A stretch of 64,000 nt of DNA. It comes from Sediminibacterium sp. FEMGT703S (lineage in GTDB: Bacteria; Bacteroidota; Bacteroidia; Chitinophagales; Chitinophagaceae). Below the pieces are notes generated by a model. The model searched no databases. It was given only the letters and a program-made list of their open reading frames with translations, and had not been told where the DNA came from. The DNA is taken from the NCBI GenBank assembly GCA_002786355.1, contig PGCO01000002.1:186001-250000 (forward strand). Reading direction: 5' to 3'. Below, piece by piece: positions 25,646 through 35,068 of the stretch. The translations under genes were made by a program, and so were the position numbers. How positions within the stretch are numbered: position 1 is the stretch's first letter; each line of letters starts with the position of its first letter.

Positions 25646-27943
25646 TTAAGTGATGGGGATTGTAATTTGAACCTTTGTTCCGCTTGGCATATTAGGGGAG
25701 AATTGAATATTACCCTTTAAATAAGCTACCCTAATTAAGATATTTTTCAAGCCTAGCCCATCTTTTGCTTTACCTTCTTCATAATTAAAACCAACTCCAT
25801 TATCGGTTAAAATCACACTAATTTGATGGCTAGTCTTTTCAAGAATTAATCCCAATTCATTTGCATTTGCATGTTTAATAACGTTGTTAATGAGCTCTTG
25901 AATTACCCTATACAATATAACTTCTTCATTAAACTCCAGTTGATCTTTGAATCCGATAGATTCAAAGTGAATTTTTAATTTTTGTTCATCTATTTTTTCG
26001 ATAAAACTTCTAATATCACTGGCAATACCTGATTTCAATAGAAAATTAGGCATCATTTTATGACTTAAAACCCTTACTTCTTTACAGCTTTCTTCTACTA
26101 GAGCCAAAGTTTTCTCGGCCAAAAACTTATCTTCCGTTTTTGGCAAATCAACTCGTTCCAATAATCCATTCAAATTCATTTTAACAGCGCTAAATAGTTG
26201 ACCAATGCCATCATGTAAATCACCTGCAATTCGTTTTCTTTCAGACTCCTCCGCCTCAATTACAGCTTTAGCCAAATCTTCTCTTTGTTTCGCTTGAGCT
26301 GTTTCAAATACCCGCTTTTGCTCGATTTGTTTTTTCTTGTAAAATGCAAATCCAGTCAAGGATAATAAAAGGGCAAGAATGACAATAATCAATATTGTTG
26401 CATTTTTTTGCTTTATTGCCGATTCTTGTTTTTGCAAAACCAATTCTTTCCTTAATCCTGTTTTTGTAAGTTCATTAATTTTATCTGTTTTAAGGGCAGC
26501 TTCTAATTGATTATTAAGGATAGTTTCATTTTGACTAAACAATAGTAAACTGTCTTCAGCCAAACGAAGTTGAGCTCCTGTTAATGCAAGCTTTTGTTGT
26601 GTAAGTTGAAATTTAGCTTGATTAATGACTAACTGTTGGTTTAAAATTTTTAAATTATTTATTGAATCTTCCCGAGAGAGTAGTTTGATTTTATTTTCTT
26701 TTTGGCTTGTCTCATATTTCGTTTGTAATTCAAGGAGTTTAGCGTTAGAAACATCATTAATAAACTCCTCCTTTTTAACTATTTGCGAGTCTTGGTACGC
26801 AAATGCTTCAGCATATTTTTTTTGCTTGTAATAGATTTGTGCAATAGATTCAAAAACTTGTGGTTGATACTTGTCGAACTCCTTGTATTTTTTTATAATA
26901 AAATTTGCCTTAGATAAGTAAACAAGCGCACTATCATAATCACCCCTTTCTGCAAGCATAGAAGCATAATTTGAATAGTTTACCGCTAGTCCTTCAAAAT
27001 TATCTTGCAATTGCATTTCAGTAAATGACTTCAAAAAAAACGTTCTAGCATTATCATAATTTTTAATCCCTCTATAACAGGTGGCTAGTAAATTAAGATA
27101 ATTAGCATATAATTTTCTGGGCCTAATCTTCTCTGCTTTTGGTAAATATTCTTCTAATGATGAAATAGCAACTGAATACTCCTTTTTATCATGATATGCT
27201 TTTGAAATATTATAATTGACTAAAACAACATTATTGATATCATTCTGCAATTCTGATAATTTTTTTGATTTATTCAAATATTCAATACCAATATCAAATT
27301 TTTTTGTTTCGATATTAATTAATCCAATATTCAGATATATTAGCGTTAAGTTTTTTTTATCATTGATTTCTTCACAAATAATAATGGCTTCATTAAAGTA
27401 GGAAAGCGCTTTTTCGAATTTGAATTGATCAAGATATTTAGCTCCCAAATTGTTTAAAGCACCTGCTATGTTTTTTTTGAATCCAAGGGTTCTATAAATA
27501 GCTAGTGAAGAATCTATTGCTTCAATGGACTTATCAGCCTGAAATAAGCTTCCATAAACAAAGGATAAATTAGAAAAAGCTCTAGCTCGTTCTCCTAAAA
27601 CCGCATTTTTCCTCCCAAATGATATAGCTTCTTGATAAATATTTAATGCCGCGGATGGATTGCCTGTTATTTCTAATAAATAGCCTAATTCATTTAACCC
27701 ATATACAACCCAAAAATGCTTCCCTTGCTTTTTGGCAATTTGAATTCCAAATCGATAACTATTATCCGCATTAGTTGAATCCTCTGTTTTAATATAAAAA
27801 CTGGCTAAACGATAATATGACTTTATTTTCAGAGAGTCAATCTTCAACGTACGTATATCGTTTTTTAAACTATCAATTTCTTTTTGTTGCGCATGAATAG
27901 AAAAACTTAACAAGAAAAAAATCAGAGAAAATATAAAACGCAT
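25646..27943 (-). CDS. TPR-containing sensor histidine kinase (HisKA_3 type)
   Basis: 765 residues. A signal peptide (to about residue 18) is followed by periplasmic TPR repeats (about 40-400), a Gln-rich coiled coil (about 400-510), one membrane helix (LIIVILALLLSLTGFAFY) and a cytoplasmic kinase. The phospho-acceptor His577 lies in RIAGDLHDGIGQ, the N box in ELINNVIKHA (683-692) and the G box DNGVGF (714-719). This architecture is common in Bacteroidota and pairs with NarL-type regulators; the cognate one is two genes downstream. The signal sensed is unknown. Confidence 0.93.
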   Translation of the reverse strand: MRFIFSLIFFLLSFSIHAQQKEIDSLKNDIRTLKIDSLKIKSYYRLASFYIKTEDSTNADNSYRFGIQIAKKQGKHFWVVYGLNELGYLLEITGNPSAALNIYQEAISFGRKNAVLGERARAFSNLSFVYGSLFQADKSIEAIDSSLAIYRTLGFKKNIAGALNNLGAKYLDQFKFEKALSYFNEAIIICEEINDKKNLTLIYLNIGLINIETKKFDIGIEYLNKSKKLSELQNDINNVVLVNYNISKAYHDKKEYSVAISSLEEYLPKAEKIRPRKLYANYLNLLATCYRGIKNYDNARTFFLKSFTEMQLQDNFEGLAVNYSNYASMLAERGDYDSALVYLSKANFIIKKYKEFDKYQPQVFESIAQIYYKQKKYAEAFAYQDSQIVKKEEFINDVSNAKLLELQTKYETSQKENKIKLLSREDSINNLKILNQQLVINQAKFQLTQQKLALTGAQLRLAEDSLLLFSQNETILNNQLEAALKTDKINELTKTGLRKELVLQKQESAIKQKNATILIIVILALLLSLTGFAFYKKKQIEQKRVFETAQAKQREDLAKAVIEAEESERKRIAGDLHDGIGQLFSAVKMNLNGLLERVDLPKTEDKFLAEKTLALVEESCKEVRVLSHKMMPNFLLKSGIASDIRSFIEKIDEQKLKIHFESIGFKDQLEFNEEVILYRVIQELINNVIKHANANELGLILEKTSHQISVILTDNGVGFNYEEGKAKDGLGLKNILIRVAYLKGNIQFSPNMPSGTKVQITIPIT

Positions 27944-28012
27944 ATTTAGTAAATTTAAAATGGCAATATTTAAATATAAAACATTCCGTAAACAACTGAA
28001 AGTTTATGAAAA

Positions 28013-28051
28013 TTAACGTTAAGTTGACATATTTCACTAACATACGTTAGT
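28013..28051. repeat. Palindromes upstream of the sensor kinase and pfkA
   Basis: TTAACGTTAA (28013-28022) and ACTAAC-ATAC-GTTAGT (28036-28051) are two symmetrical elements in the 253-base region between the divergent kinase gene and pfkA. They share a related GTTA/TAAC half. A weaker one, GTGTA-N5-TACAC, lies at 28136-28150. No exact TAnnTTTG box was found in this gap. They may be operators; function is not shown. Confidence 0.35.
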
Positions 28052-28196
28052 AAGTTTTTATTATTTCATACCACTATAAACCAAGTAATATCTCTACAAG
28101 GCAATGTGCTTTCAAATCCGTATTTTTGGAATTCCGTGTATACAGTACACATTAAGATTAGAACAGATTGTCTGATAAATAAAGAGATTGAAAAAC

Positions 28197-29180
28197 ATGG
28201 GCAGTAAAAAAGTAACCAAAATTGGAGTGTTGACTTCTGGTGGGGATGCACCAGGAATGAATGCTGCCATTAGAGCTGTAGTTAGAACTGGAAATTATAA
28301 TGGATTAGAAGTATTCGGTATCATGAGAGGATACAGTGGCATGATAGACGATGATATTCACCCCATGAATTCAAGATCTGTAGCTAATATTATACAAAGA
28401 GGTGGTACCGTTTTAAAAACTGCGAGATCGATGGTTTTTATGGAACCGGAAGGCAGAAAATTAGCGTATAACAACCTGAAGAAGAGAGGCATTGATGGTT
28501 TAGTAATTATAGGAGGGGATGGTAGTTTTAAAGGTGCACAAAAATTCAGTAATGAATTTGACATCCCTTGTATTGGATTACCAGGAACGATAGATAAAGA
28601 CATAGCAGGCAGTGACTTTACCATAGGATTTGACACTGCTGTTAATACTGCCGTAGATGCCATTGACAAAATAAGGGATACGGCCGATGCACACGATCGA
28701 TTATTCATTGTTGAAGTAATGGGACGAGATGCAGGATACATTGCTTTACATAGCGGTATAGCAACAGGAGCTGAAAATATATTAATACCTGAAACTGAAA
28801 CAGATATTGAAGAACTCATACAGTCTTTATCTGAACAAGAAAAAAGAAAGAAATTAGTAAATATTATTGTAGTTGCTGAAGGTGATAAATATGGTGCAAA
28901 TGAAATTTCTAGCATCATTAAGAAAAGGCTTCCAAACGCAGATACAAGAGTTTGTATTCTAGGTCATATACAAAGAGGAGGATCTCCTACTTGTTTAGAT
29001 AGATTAATTGCAAGTAGAATGGGATTCGCGGCAGTTGAATGTTTAATAAATGGCACTCATAATGTGATGGTGGGTATTTTAAATAATCAATTACACTACA
29101 CTCCATTAGACCATGCAATTAAAGCCAAACAAAAAATTTCTGAAGATTGGCTCAGAATTGTAAAAATATTAGCTAGTTAA
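28197..29180 (+). CDS. pfkA: 6-Phosphofructokinase, ATP type
   Basis: Phosphorylates fructose-6-phosphate to the 1,6-bisphosphate, the committed step of glycolysis. Motifs: TSGGDAPGMNAAIRA, IGGDGSFKGA (Gly pattern of ATP-using enzymes), PGTIDKDI with the catalytic aspartates, and EVMGRDAGYIAL. Most bacterial PfkA have TIDND here; the residue between the two aspartates is Lys in this protein. ATG 28197 (327 residues) is preferred over a TTG at 28188. pyk follows 28 bases later, giving a glycolytic pair. Confidence 0.95.
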   Translation: MGSKKVTKIGVLTSGGDAPGMNAAIRAVVRTGNYNGLEVFGIMRGYSGMIDDDIHPMNSRSVANIIQRGGTVLKTARSMVFMEPEGRKLAYNNLKKRGIDGLVIIGGDGSFKGAQKFSNEFDIPCIGLPGTIDKDIAGSDFTIGFDTAVNTAVDAIDKIRDTADAHDRLFIVEVMGRDAGYIALHSGIATGAENILIPETETDIEELIQSLSEQEKRKKLVNIIVVAEGDKYGANEISSIIKKRLPNADTRVCILGHIQRGGSPTCLDRLIASRMGFAAVECLINGTHNVMVGILNNQLHYTPLDHAIKAKQKISEDWLRIVKILAS

Positions 29181-29208
29181 ACCCTCAATAAAAAATTAAA
29201 ACAACAAA

Positions 29209-30699
29209 ATGTCAAAGAATTTAGAGAAGTACTTGCACAAAGAAATGGACAGAGAAGCGGGCATTAAGCACGTGATGCATAAAACAAAAATTGTTGCAAC
29301 GGTAGGACCTGCTTGTGATTCATACGATCAATTATTAAATCTCGTAAAAGCGGGCGTAAACGTATTTAGATTAAACTTTTCGCATGGTAGTCACGAAGAC
29401 AAGTTGGCAATTATTGATCATATCAGAAATATCAACAAAACACAGCCATACAATATTGCTATTTTAGCCGATTTACAAGGTCCTAAACTTAGAGTAGGAG
29501 AAATTGAGAATAATGCATTAGACCTACAAGTAGGAGATATTTTAACTTTTACCAACGAGAAATGCATTGGTACCAAAGAGAAAATTTATGTTTCCTATCC
29601 CAATCTTGCTGGCGATGTAGTGATTGGAAACTTGATAATGATAGACGATGGTAAGATTGAAGTTAAAGTTACTGGAATAGAAAAAAATGGAGATGTAAAA
29701 GTAGTTGTTACTTTAGGAGGTATATTGTCTTCTAAAAAAGGATTAAACTTACCAGACACCAAAATTTCATTACCTGCATTAACTGAAAAGGATCTAATAG
29801 ACTTAGAATTTATTATAGAACAACAATGCGATTGGGTTGCTTTAAGCTTTGTAAGAAGCGTTAAAGACATTGTTATTTTAAGAAGCAAATTAGACGAGAA
29901 AAAAAGTAAAACTAAAATCATTGCGAAGATTGAAAAACCCGAAGCTTTGGTGAATATTCGTGACATTATTTTAGAAAGTGATGCCATCATGGTTGCTCGT
30001 GGTGATTTAGGAGTGGAGCTTCCTGTTGAACAAATTCCATTGATTCAAAAAGAATTGATTCGTAAGTGTATTCATCGCGCTAAGCCAGTTATTGTAGCTA
30101 CCCAGATGATGGAGAGCATGATTGACCGCGTTAAGCCCAATAGAAGCGAAATTACAGACGTTGCTAATGCGGTACTAGAAGGAGCAGATGCTGTAATGTT
30201 AAGTGGTGAAACTGCTGCAGGTCAACATCCTGCATTAGTGGTAGAAACCATGCGTAAAATTATTGTAGAGGTTGAGAAAAAAGAATACAGATATAATAGG
30301 TCAGAAGACTTAAAACCACAGCCACATTCACCATCTTTTTATAGTGATGCTGTTTGTTACAATGCAGCTAAAATGGCTGAAGACGTTTCTGCAAATGCAC
30401 TTATTGGTATGACATTGAGTGGTTATACTGCATTTATGTTGAGCAGTTACAGACCATCTTCTCCCCTATTTATTTTTACTAAAGAAAAATCATTAGTAAA
30501 TCAATTGAGTTTAAGCTGGGGCGTGCGGGCATTTCATTATGCAGAAGAAGAAAGTTTAGATGATATTGTAGCAGATCAAATTGATATTCTAAAACAAAGA
30601 GGCTTCGTAAAATCAGGTGATGCTGTAATCAATACAGGTAGTACCCCAATTGACCAACATTTACCAACTAACTTAATTAAACTTACTAAGGTTCTTTAG
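29209..30699 (+). CDS. pyk: Pyruvate kinase
   Basis: Transfers phosphate from phosphoenolpyruvate to ADP. The substrate- and potassium-binding VNVFRLNFSHGSHED, the catalytic-Lys segment TKIIAKIEKPEAL and the signature MVARGDLGVELP are present, with a C-terminal regulatory domain ending in TGSTPIDQHLPTNLIKL. 496 residues is within the usual range. An N-terminal extension of about 20 residues precedes the conserved TKIVATVGPA. It is transcribed with pfkA and ends at a strong terminator. Confidence 0.96.
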   Translation: MSKNLEKYLHKEMDREAGIKHVMHKTKIVATVGPACDSYDQLLNLVKAGVNVFRLNFSHGSHEDKLAIIDHIRNINKTQPYNIAILADLQGPKLRVGEIENNALDLQVGDILTFTNEKCIGTKEKIYVSYPNLAGDVVIGNLIMIDDGKIEVKVTGIEKNGDVKVVVTLGGILSSKKGLNLPDTKISLPALTEKDLIDLEFIIEQQCDWVALSFVRSVKDIVILRSKLDEKKSKTKIIAKIEKPEALVNIRDIILESDAIMVARGDLGVELPVEQIPLIQKELIRKCIHRAKPVIVATQMMESMIDRVKPNRSEITDVANAVLEGADAVMLSGETAAGQHPALVVETMRKIIVEVEKKEYRYNRSEDLKPQPHSPSFYSDAVCYNAAKMAEDVSANALIGMTLSGYTAFMLSSYRPSSPLFIFTKEKSLVNQLSLSWGVRAFHYAEEESLDDIVADQIDILKQRGFVKSGDAVINTGSTPIDQHLPTNLIKLTKVL

Positions 30700-30735
30700 T
30701 TGTTTTCTACATAAAGGTCTTTCATATAACATAAT

Positions 30736-30766
30736 AAAAGATTCCTCATTCAGAGGAATCTTTTTT
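30736..30766 (+). terminator. Intrinsic terminator after pyk
   Basis: AAAAGATTCCTC (30736-30747) pairs with GAGGAATCTTTT (30753-30764) around ATTCA, followed by further T residues. It lies 37 bases past the pyk stop and separates the glycolytic pair from the second GH20 gene. Confidence 0.9.
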
Positions 30767-30797
30767 ATTTTTATCTCCTAACGAATAATAAAATACC

Positions 30798-32456
30798 ATG
30801 AAGCATTGCTTACTCATCATTTGCTTGTTCTGTACTTTATCTGGTTTTTCACAGGATAGCCCAATCATTCCAGAACCAGCTGAATTAAAAATGGGACAAG
30901 GAAGTTTTATTGTAAATACTAAGACGGCAATTGTAACCAAAGGAAGTGGCTTAGATAAATCTGCTAAATTTCTCCAAGCATATTTAAAGAAAATGTACGG
31001 GTTGGTTTTACCCATTTCAACTACTGCAAACAATAATGGAAATATCGTTTTATCATATGCAAGACTAGATTATCCTATTGCTGGCGCATATCATTTAGAA
31101 GTAAAAAACAATGGCGTTATTATAGAGGGAGACAATGAAACTGGAGTATTTTACGGCGTTCAGTCTTTGATTCAATTATTCCCATTTGCCAAAACAAACA
31201 GCCTTGCAATTCCACAATTATGGGTGAAAGACCAACCGAGATTTGCTTATCGAGGTATGCATTTAGACGTTGCTAGACATTTTTTTCCAGTAGAGTTCCT
31301 AAAAAAATACATTGATTTTATTGCCATGCATAAGATGAATACTTTTCATTGGCATCTTACAGAAGATCAAGGGTGGAGAATCGAAATAAAGAAATATCCA
31401 AAATTAACATCAATAGGTGCTTATAGAAATGGAACCACTATTGGTAGATACCCTGGAACAGGCAATACCAATACTCGTTATGGTGGTTATTATACGCAAG
31501 CTCAAATTAAAGAAATTGTAAAATATGCTGCAGATAGATATGTAGAAGTTATCCCTGAAATTGAATTGCCTGGCCACTCTTCTGCTGCGATTGCTGCTTA
31601 TCCAGAATTAAGCTGTTTTCCAGATTCAAGCACAAAAGTGCCAGCTAAAATAGCTTGGAATGGTTCTACTAAGGGTAAACAAGTACAACAGACATGGGGT
31701 GTATTTGAAGATGTTTTTGCTCCAACTGAAACTACTTTTAAATTCTTAGAAAATGTATTTGATGAAGTGATTCAATTATTCCCTTCAAAATATATTCATA
31801 TTGGCGGCGATGAATGTCCTAAAGAAGCTTGGAAAAAATCTGCCTTCTGCCAACAATTAATTAAAGAAAAGGGGCTAAAAGATGAGCATGGCTTACAAAG
31901 TTATTTTATACAAAGAGTAGAGAAATACTTAAACAGCAAAGGCAAACAAATCATTGGATGGGATGAGATATTAGAAGGAGGATTAGCTCCTAATGCAACT
32001 GTAATGAGCTGGAGAGGAGAAGAAGGTGGAATTGAAGCTGCTAAACAAAAACACAATGTAATCATGACACCAGGAGGTTGGATGTATTTTGATCATAAGC
32101 AATCAAAGAATGAAGACTCCGTTACTATTGGCGGATATACTACCCTTCAAAAAGTGTACAGTTATGATCCTATTCCAAAAGCGCTTTCAGCAGAAGATGC
32201 AAAATATGTTTTAGGGGCTCAAGCCAATGTTTGGACTGAATATATGACCAATACTAAGAAAGTAGAATACCAAATCTTTCCTAGAATAAGTGCTTTAAGC
32301 GAAGTTCTTTGGAGTCCTAAAGAAAAAAAGAACTGGTCTAATTTTGAAAAAAGACTGGTTAATCAATTCAAAAGGTACGATTGGTTAGGGATAAATTACA
32401 GCAAAGCCTATTTTGATCCGGTTAATAACAGCACAGAACCGACAAAAAAACCTTAA
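30798..32456 (+). CDS. Secreted beta-N-acetylhexosaminidase (GH20), copy 2
   Basis: 552 residues, paralogous to the copy at 15.6 kb. The signal peptide spans about residues 1-19 (LSGFSQ), followed by the GH20b domain and the catalytic barrel with YRGMHLDVARHFF, FHWHLTEDQGWRIE and the catalytic Asp338-Glu339 in HIGGDECPK. It carries about 16 extra residues at 277-294 relative to copy 1. It is followed 59 bases later by nagB, which suggests released GlcNAc is imported and routed into fructose-6-phosphate. Confidence 0.94.
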   Translation: MKHCLLIICLFCTLSGFSQDSPIIPEPAELKMGQGSFIVNTKTAIVTKGSGLDKSAKFLQAYLKKMYGLVLPISTTANNNGNIVLSYARLDYPIAGAYHLEVKNNGVIIEGDNETGVFYGVQSLIQLFPFAKTNSLAIPQLWVKDQPRFAYRGMHLDVARHFFPVEFLKKYIDFIAMHKMNTFHWHLTEDQGWRIEIKKYPKLTSIGAYRNGTTIGRYPGTGNTNTRYGGYYTQAQIKEIVKYAADRYVEVIPEIELPGHSSAAIAAYPELSCFPDSSTKVPAKIAWNGSTKGKQVQQTWGVFEDVFAPTETTFKFLENVFDEVIQLFPSKYIHIGGDECPKEAWKKSAFCQQLIKEKGLKDEHGLQSYFIQRVEKYLNSKGKQIIGWDEILEGGLAPNATVMSWRGEEGGIEAAKQKHNVIMTPGGWMYFDHKQSKNEDSVTIGGYTTLQKVYSYDPIPKALSAEDAKYVLGAQANVWTEYMTNTKKVEYQIFPRISALSEVLWSPKEKKNWSNFEKRLVNQFKRYDWLGINYSKAYFDPVNNSTEPTKKP

Positions 32457-32515
32457 AATACCGCAAAATGCTGCTTTATTATTGCAGATTTATGATGCTT
32501 TAACGTATATTAGCT

Positions 32516-34432
32516 ATGCAAAACAAGTTCAATATGGTAGACTCATTTGAAAAAATTGAAGTAAAGATTTATCCAACAGCAGTAGATGGATCAATTTATG
32601 CTGCACAGCAAATTGCCCAGCTGATCCAACAAAAAGCAGCAAAGGGGGAAATGGTGGTATTGGGAATGGCTACAGGTTCTACCCCCATCAAAATGTATGC
32701 AGAATTGGTTAGAATGCATAAAGAAGAGGGCTTGAGCTTTAAAAACGTTATCACGTTTAATTTAGACGAATACTACCCTATTGATAAAGATGCATATCAA
32801 AGTTATTGGAGCTTTATGCATCGAAACTTGTTTAATCATATAGATATCGATCCTAATAATATTCACTTGCCAAATGGGAATGTTTCAAAGGCAGATATGA
32901 AAAATTACTGCGCTTCTTATGAGCAAGCAATTGAAGCTGCTGGAGGAATTGACTTACAAATTTTAGGTATTGGTCAAAACGGACATATTGGATTTAATGA
33001 ACCGGGTTCAAGTATCTTGTCTAAAACAAGATTAGTTAATTTAGAGAATAGTACAAGAATTGCCAATTCTTACGAATTTCAAACCATTACCAAAGTTCCT
33101 AGGCTTGCGGTAACTATGGGTATTAGCAGCATTTTAAAAGCTAAAAAAATCATTTTGCTGGCATGGGGAAACAAAGCTAGTATTGTTGCCAAATCAGTGG
33201 AAGGAAATATTACTGAAAGTATTCCTGCAAGTATTTTACAGCAGCACAATGATTGTACATTTATAATTGATGAAGCTGCATCTACTGAACTTACAAGAAT
33301 AAAATCTCCATGGTTAACAGGTGATTGCGTTTGGACCGACGCAATGATCAAAAGAGCCGTTGTTAATCTTGCACTTAAATTAAATAAGTCTGTGTTAAGT
33401 CTTACTTCTCTTGATTATACAGAGAACGGATTATCCGATTTATTGGTAGAGCAAGATGATATTTATGAAATTAATTTGCAAGTGTTTTATATGCTCAGAG
33501 ATTCAATTACTGGATGGCCCGGAGGAAAACCCAATGCGGTGATTCCAGCGCATCCTGAACGATCTGAGCCACATCCTAAGCGTTGCTTAATTTTCTCACC
33601 ACACCCAGATGACGATATCATCAGTATGGGAGGAACTTTTATGCGTTTGCACGACCAAGGACATGAAGTGCACGTAGCCTATCAAACCAGCGGCAATATT
33701 GCAGTTACTGATGAATTCGTAACCCGATTTATCGACTTTGCGGTTGGTTTTGAAGAAATGTTTGGAATGGATAATAGTAAGAGTATTGAACAATTATCTT
33801 CTGCTGAACAATTTATTTCTTCCAAAAAGAAAGACCAAATGGATACCAGAGAAATCCGGGCTATAAAAGGATTAATTAGAAGAGGCGAAGCAAAAGCAAC
33901 TTGCAGATACGTTGGACTACCCGAAGGACGTTGGCATTTTATGAATATGCCATTTTATGAAACAGGCACCATAGAAAAAAAGCCATTGGGCGAAGACGAT
34001 ATTTTAATCACTATGGAGTTGCTAAGAAAATTAAAACCTCATCAAGTATATTGTGCGGGAGACTTGGCAGATCCGCATGGAACACATCGGGTTTGTTTAG
34101 AAGCAGTATTTGAAGCGCTTAGGCGGATTAAAGCCGCTGGCGATGATTGGATTAAAGACTGTTGGGTTTGGCTTTACAAAGGGGCTTGGCAAGAATGGGA
34201 TATTGCAGAAATTGAAATGGCTATACCAATGAGCCCAGACCAGGTAAAGAAAAAACGTTTTGGCATATTTATACACCAATCTCAAAAAGACATGGTTCCT
34301 TTCCAAGGAGCAGACAATCGAGAATTTTGGCAAAGAGCGGAAGATAGAAATGCCAATACAGCTAATTTGTATGCAGCTTTAGGAATGACTAAATATGCAG
34401 CAATGGAAGCATTTGTTCGTTGGCATTACTAG
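32516..34432 (+). CDS. nagB: Glucosamine-6-phosphate deaminase fused to a PIG-L deacetylase-like domain
   Basis: 638 residues, two domains. Residues about 1-270 are NagB (glucosamine-6-phosphate to fructose-6-phosphate and ammonia) with MATGSTPIKMYAEL, FNLDEYYPI and the catalytic loop GIGQNGHIGFNEPGSS. From about residue 355 a PIG-L/LmbE zinc deacetylase fold begins with the motif FSPHPDDDIISMGGT and has a later HGTH-type ligand segment (DPHGTHRVC). The fusion could couple deacetylation and deamination of an amino sugar phosphate, but the PIG-L substrate is unproven. Met7 at 32534 is an alternative start. Confidence 0.92.
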   Translation: MQNKFNMVDSFEKIEVKIYPTAVDGSIYAAQQIAQLIQQKAAKGEMVVLGMATGSTPIKMYAELVRMHKEEGLSFKNVITFNLDEYYPIDKDAYQSYWSFMHRNLFNHIDIDPNNIHLPNGNVSKADMKNYCASYEQAIEAAGGIDLQILGIGQNGHIGFNEPGSSILSKTRLVNLENSTRIANSYEFQTITKVPRLAVTMGISSILKAKKIILLAWGNKASIVAKSVEGNITESIPASILQQHNDCTFIIDEAASTELTRIKSPWLTGDCVWTDAMIKRAVVNLALKLNKSVLSLTSLDYTENGLSDLLVEQDDIYEINLQVFYMLRDSITGWPGGKPNAVIPAHPERSEPHPKRCLIFSPHPDDDIISMGGTFMRLHDQGHEVHVAYQTSGNIAVTDEFVTRFIDFAVGFEEMFGMDNSKSIEQLSSAEQFISSKKKDQMDTREIRAIKGLIRRGEAKATCRYVGLPEGRWHFMNMPFYETGTIEKKPLGEDDILITMELLRKLKPHQVYCAGDLADPHGTHRVCLEAVFEALRRIKAAGDDWIKDCWVWLYKGAWQEWDIAEIEMAIPMSPDQVKKKRFGIFIHQSQKDMVPFQGADNREFWQRAEDRNANTANLYAALGMTKYAAMEAFVRWHY

Positions 34433-34447
34433 TCCTACTTTTGCCGA

Positions 34448-35068
34448 ATGACGAAAAAGACTTGGGGCCAATATTTACGAAATAAACAATTTCGCAATAA
34501 ATTGGCGGGAGGGCTAATTCTATTAGGCTTGTTAATTGCGTTTCTACCCTATTATTTTGCTTTTATTGAAGCTAGAAAAGGTATTGTATTAAATGACTTG
34601 GTTCTAAACTTTATAGCAAGTGCGAATGTTTCTATACCCACATTTATTATTATTTGGTCTTTAAGTTTATGGTACTTAATTAAAAGTTTTAAAGATCCAG
34701 CACTTATTCTATTAATTATTTGGGGATTTAATATTTTATCCATTTCAAGAATCATAAGTATTTATTTAGTCCCGCTAGAACCCCCAACTGACTTAATTGA
34801 ATTGATTGATCCAATTACTAATCAGTTTTATGGAGCAAAATTTATAACCAAAGACTTATTCTTTTCAGGTCATACTGCAACACTTGTTTGTTTAGCATTA
34901 TGCTTAAGAAAGAGAAAAGACCAACTCATCGTTTTTACAGGTGCTGTTGTAGTAGGTATATTGGTGCTTGTACAACACGTTCATTACACAATTGATGTAG
35001 TTGCAGCATTTGTATTCCCGCTCTTACTGATTCCGATTGCAAGAAGAATTTGCGCTCCATTTAACTAA
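34448..35068 (+). CDS. PAP2_C (sphingomyelin-synthase-like) membrane enzyme
   Basis: 206 residues with about six membrane helices. The triad of lipid phosphate transferases is visible: KDLFFSGHTAT (His142) and HVHYTIDVVAA (His179, Asp183), the arrangement found in eukaryotic sphingomyelin and ceramide-phosphoethanolamine synthases (PAP2_C). By family it would transfer a phospho-headgroup between lipids or remove a phosphate. Its 3' end overlaps by 8 bases the convergent Aur1-like gene of the inositol-lipid cluster, which makes a sphingolipid substrate plausible but not shown. It starts 15 bases after nagB. Confidence 0.78.
   Translation: MTKKTWGQYLRNKQFRNKLAGGLILLGLLIAFLPYYFAFIEARKGIVLNDLVLNFIASANVSIPTFIIIWSLSLWYLIKSFKDPALILLIIWGFNILSISRIISIYLVPLEPPTDLIELIDPITNQFYGAKFITKDLFFSGHTATLVCLALCLRKRKDQLIVFTGAVVVGILVLVQHVHYTIDVVAAFVFPLLLIPIARRICAPFN

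Noticed and set aside
28358..28918. 186-codon open frame antisense to pfkA
   Set aside because: It lies wholly inside the well-supported pfkA gene; the translation is a low-complexity Ser/Ala/Pro-rich shadow with no recognisable domain.
29595..29990. 131-codon frame antisense to pyk
   Set aside because: Fully inside pyk, Ser/Thr/Ile-rich shadow translation.
15583..32456. The two GH20 genes as a polysaccharide utilisation locus
   Set aside because: No SusC/SusD pair accompanies either gene and they are 15 kb apart, so they are paralogues in separate contexts rather than one locus.
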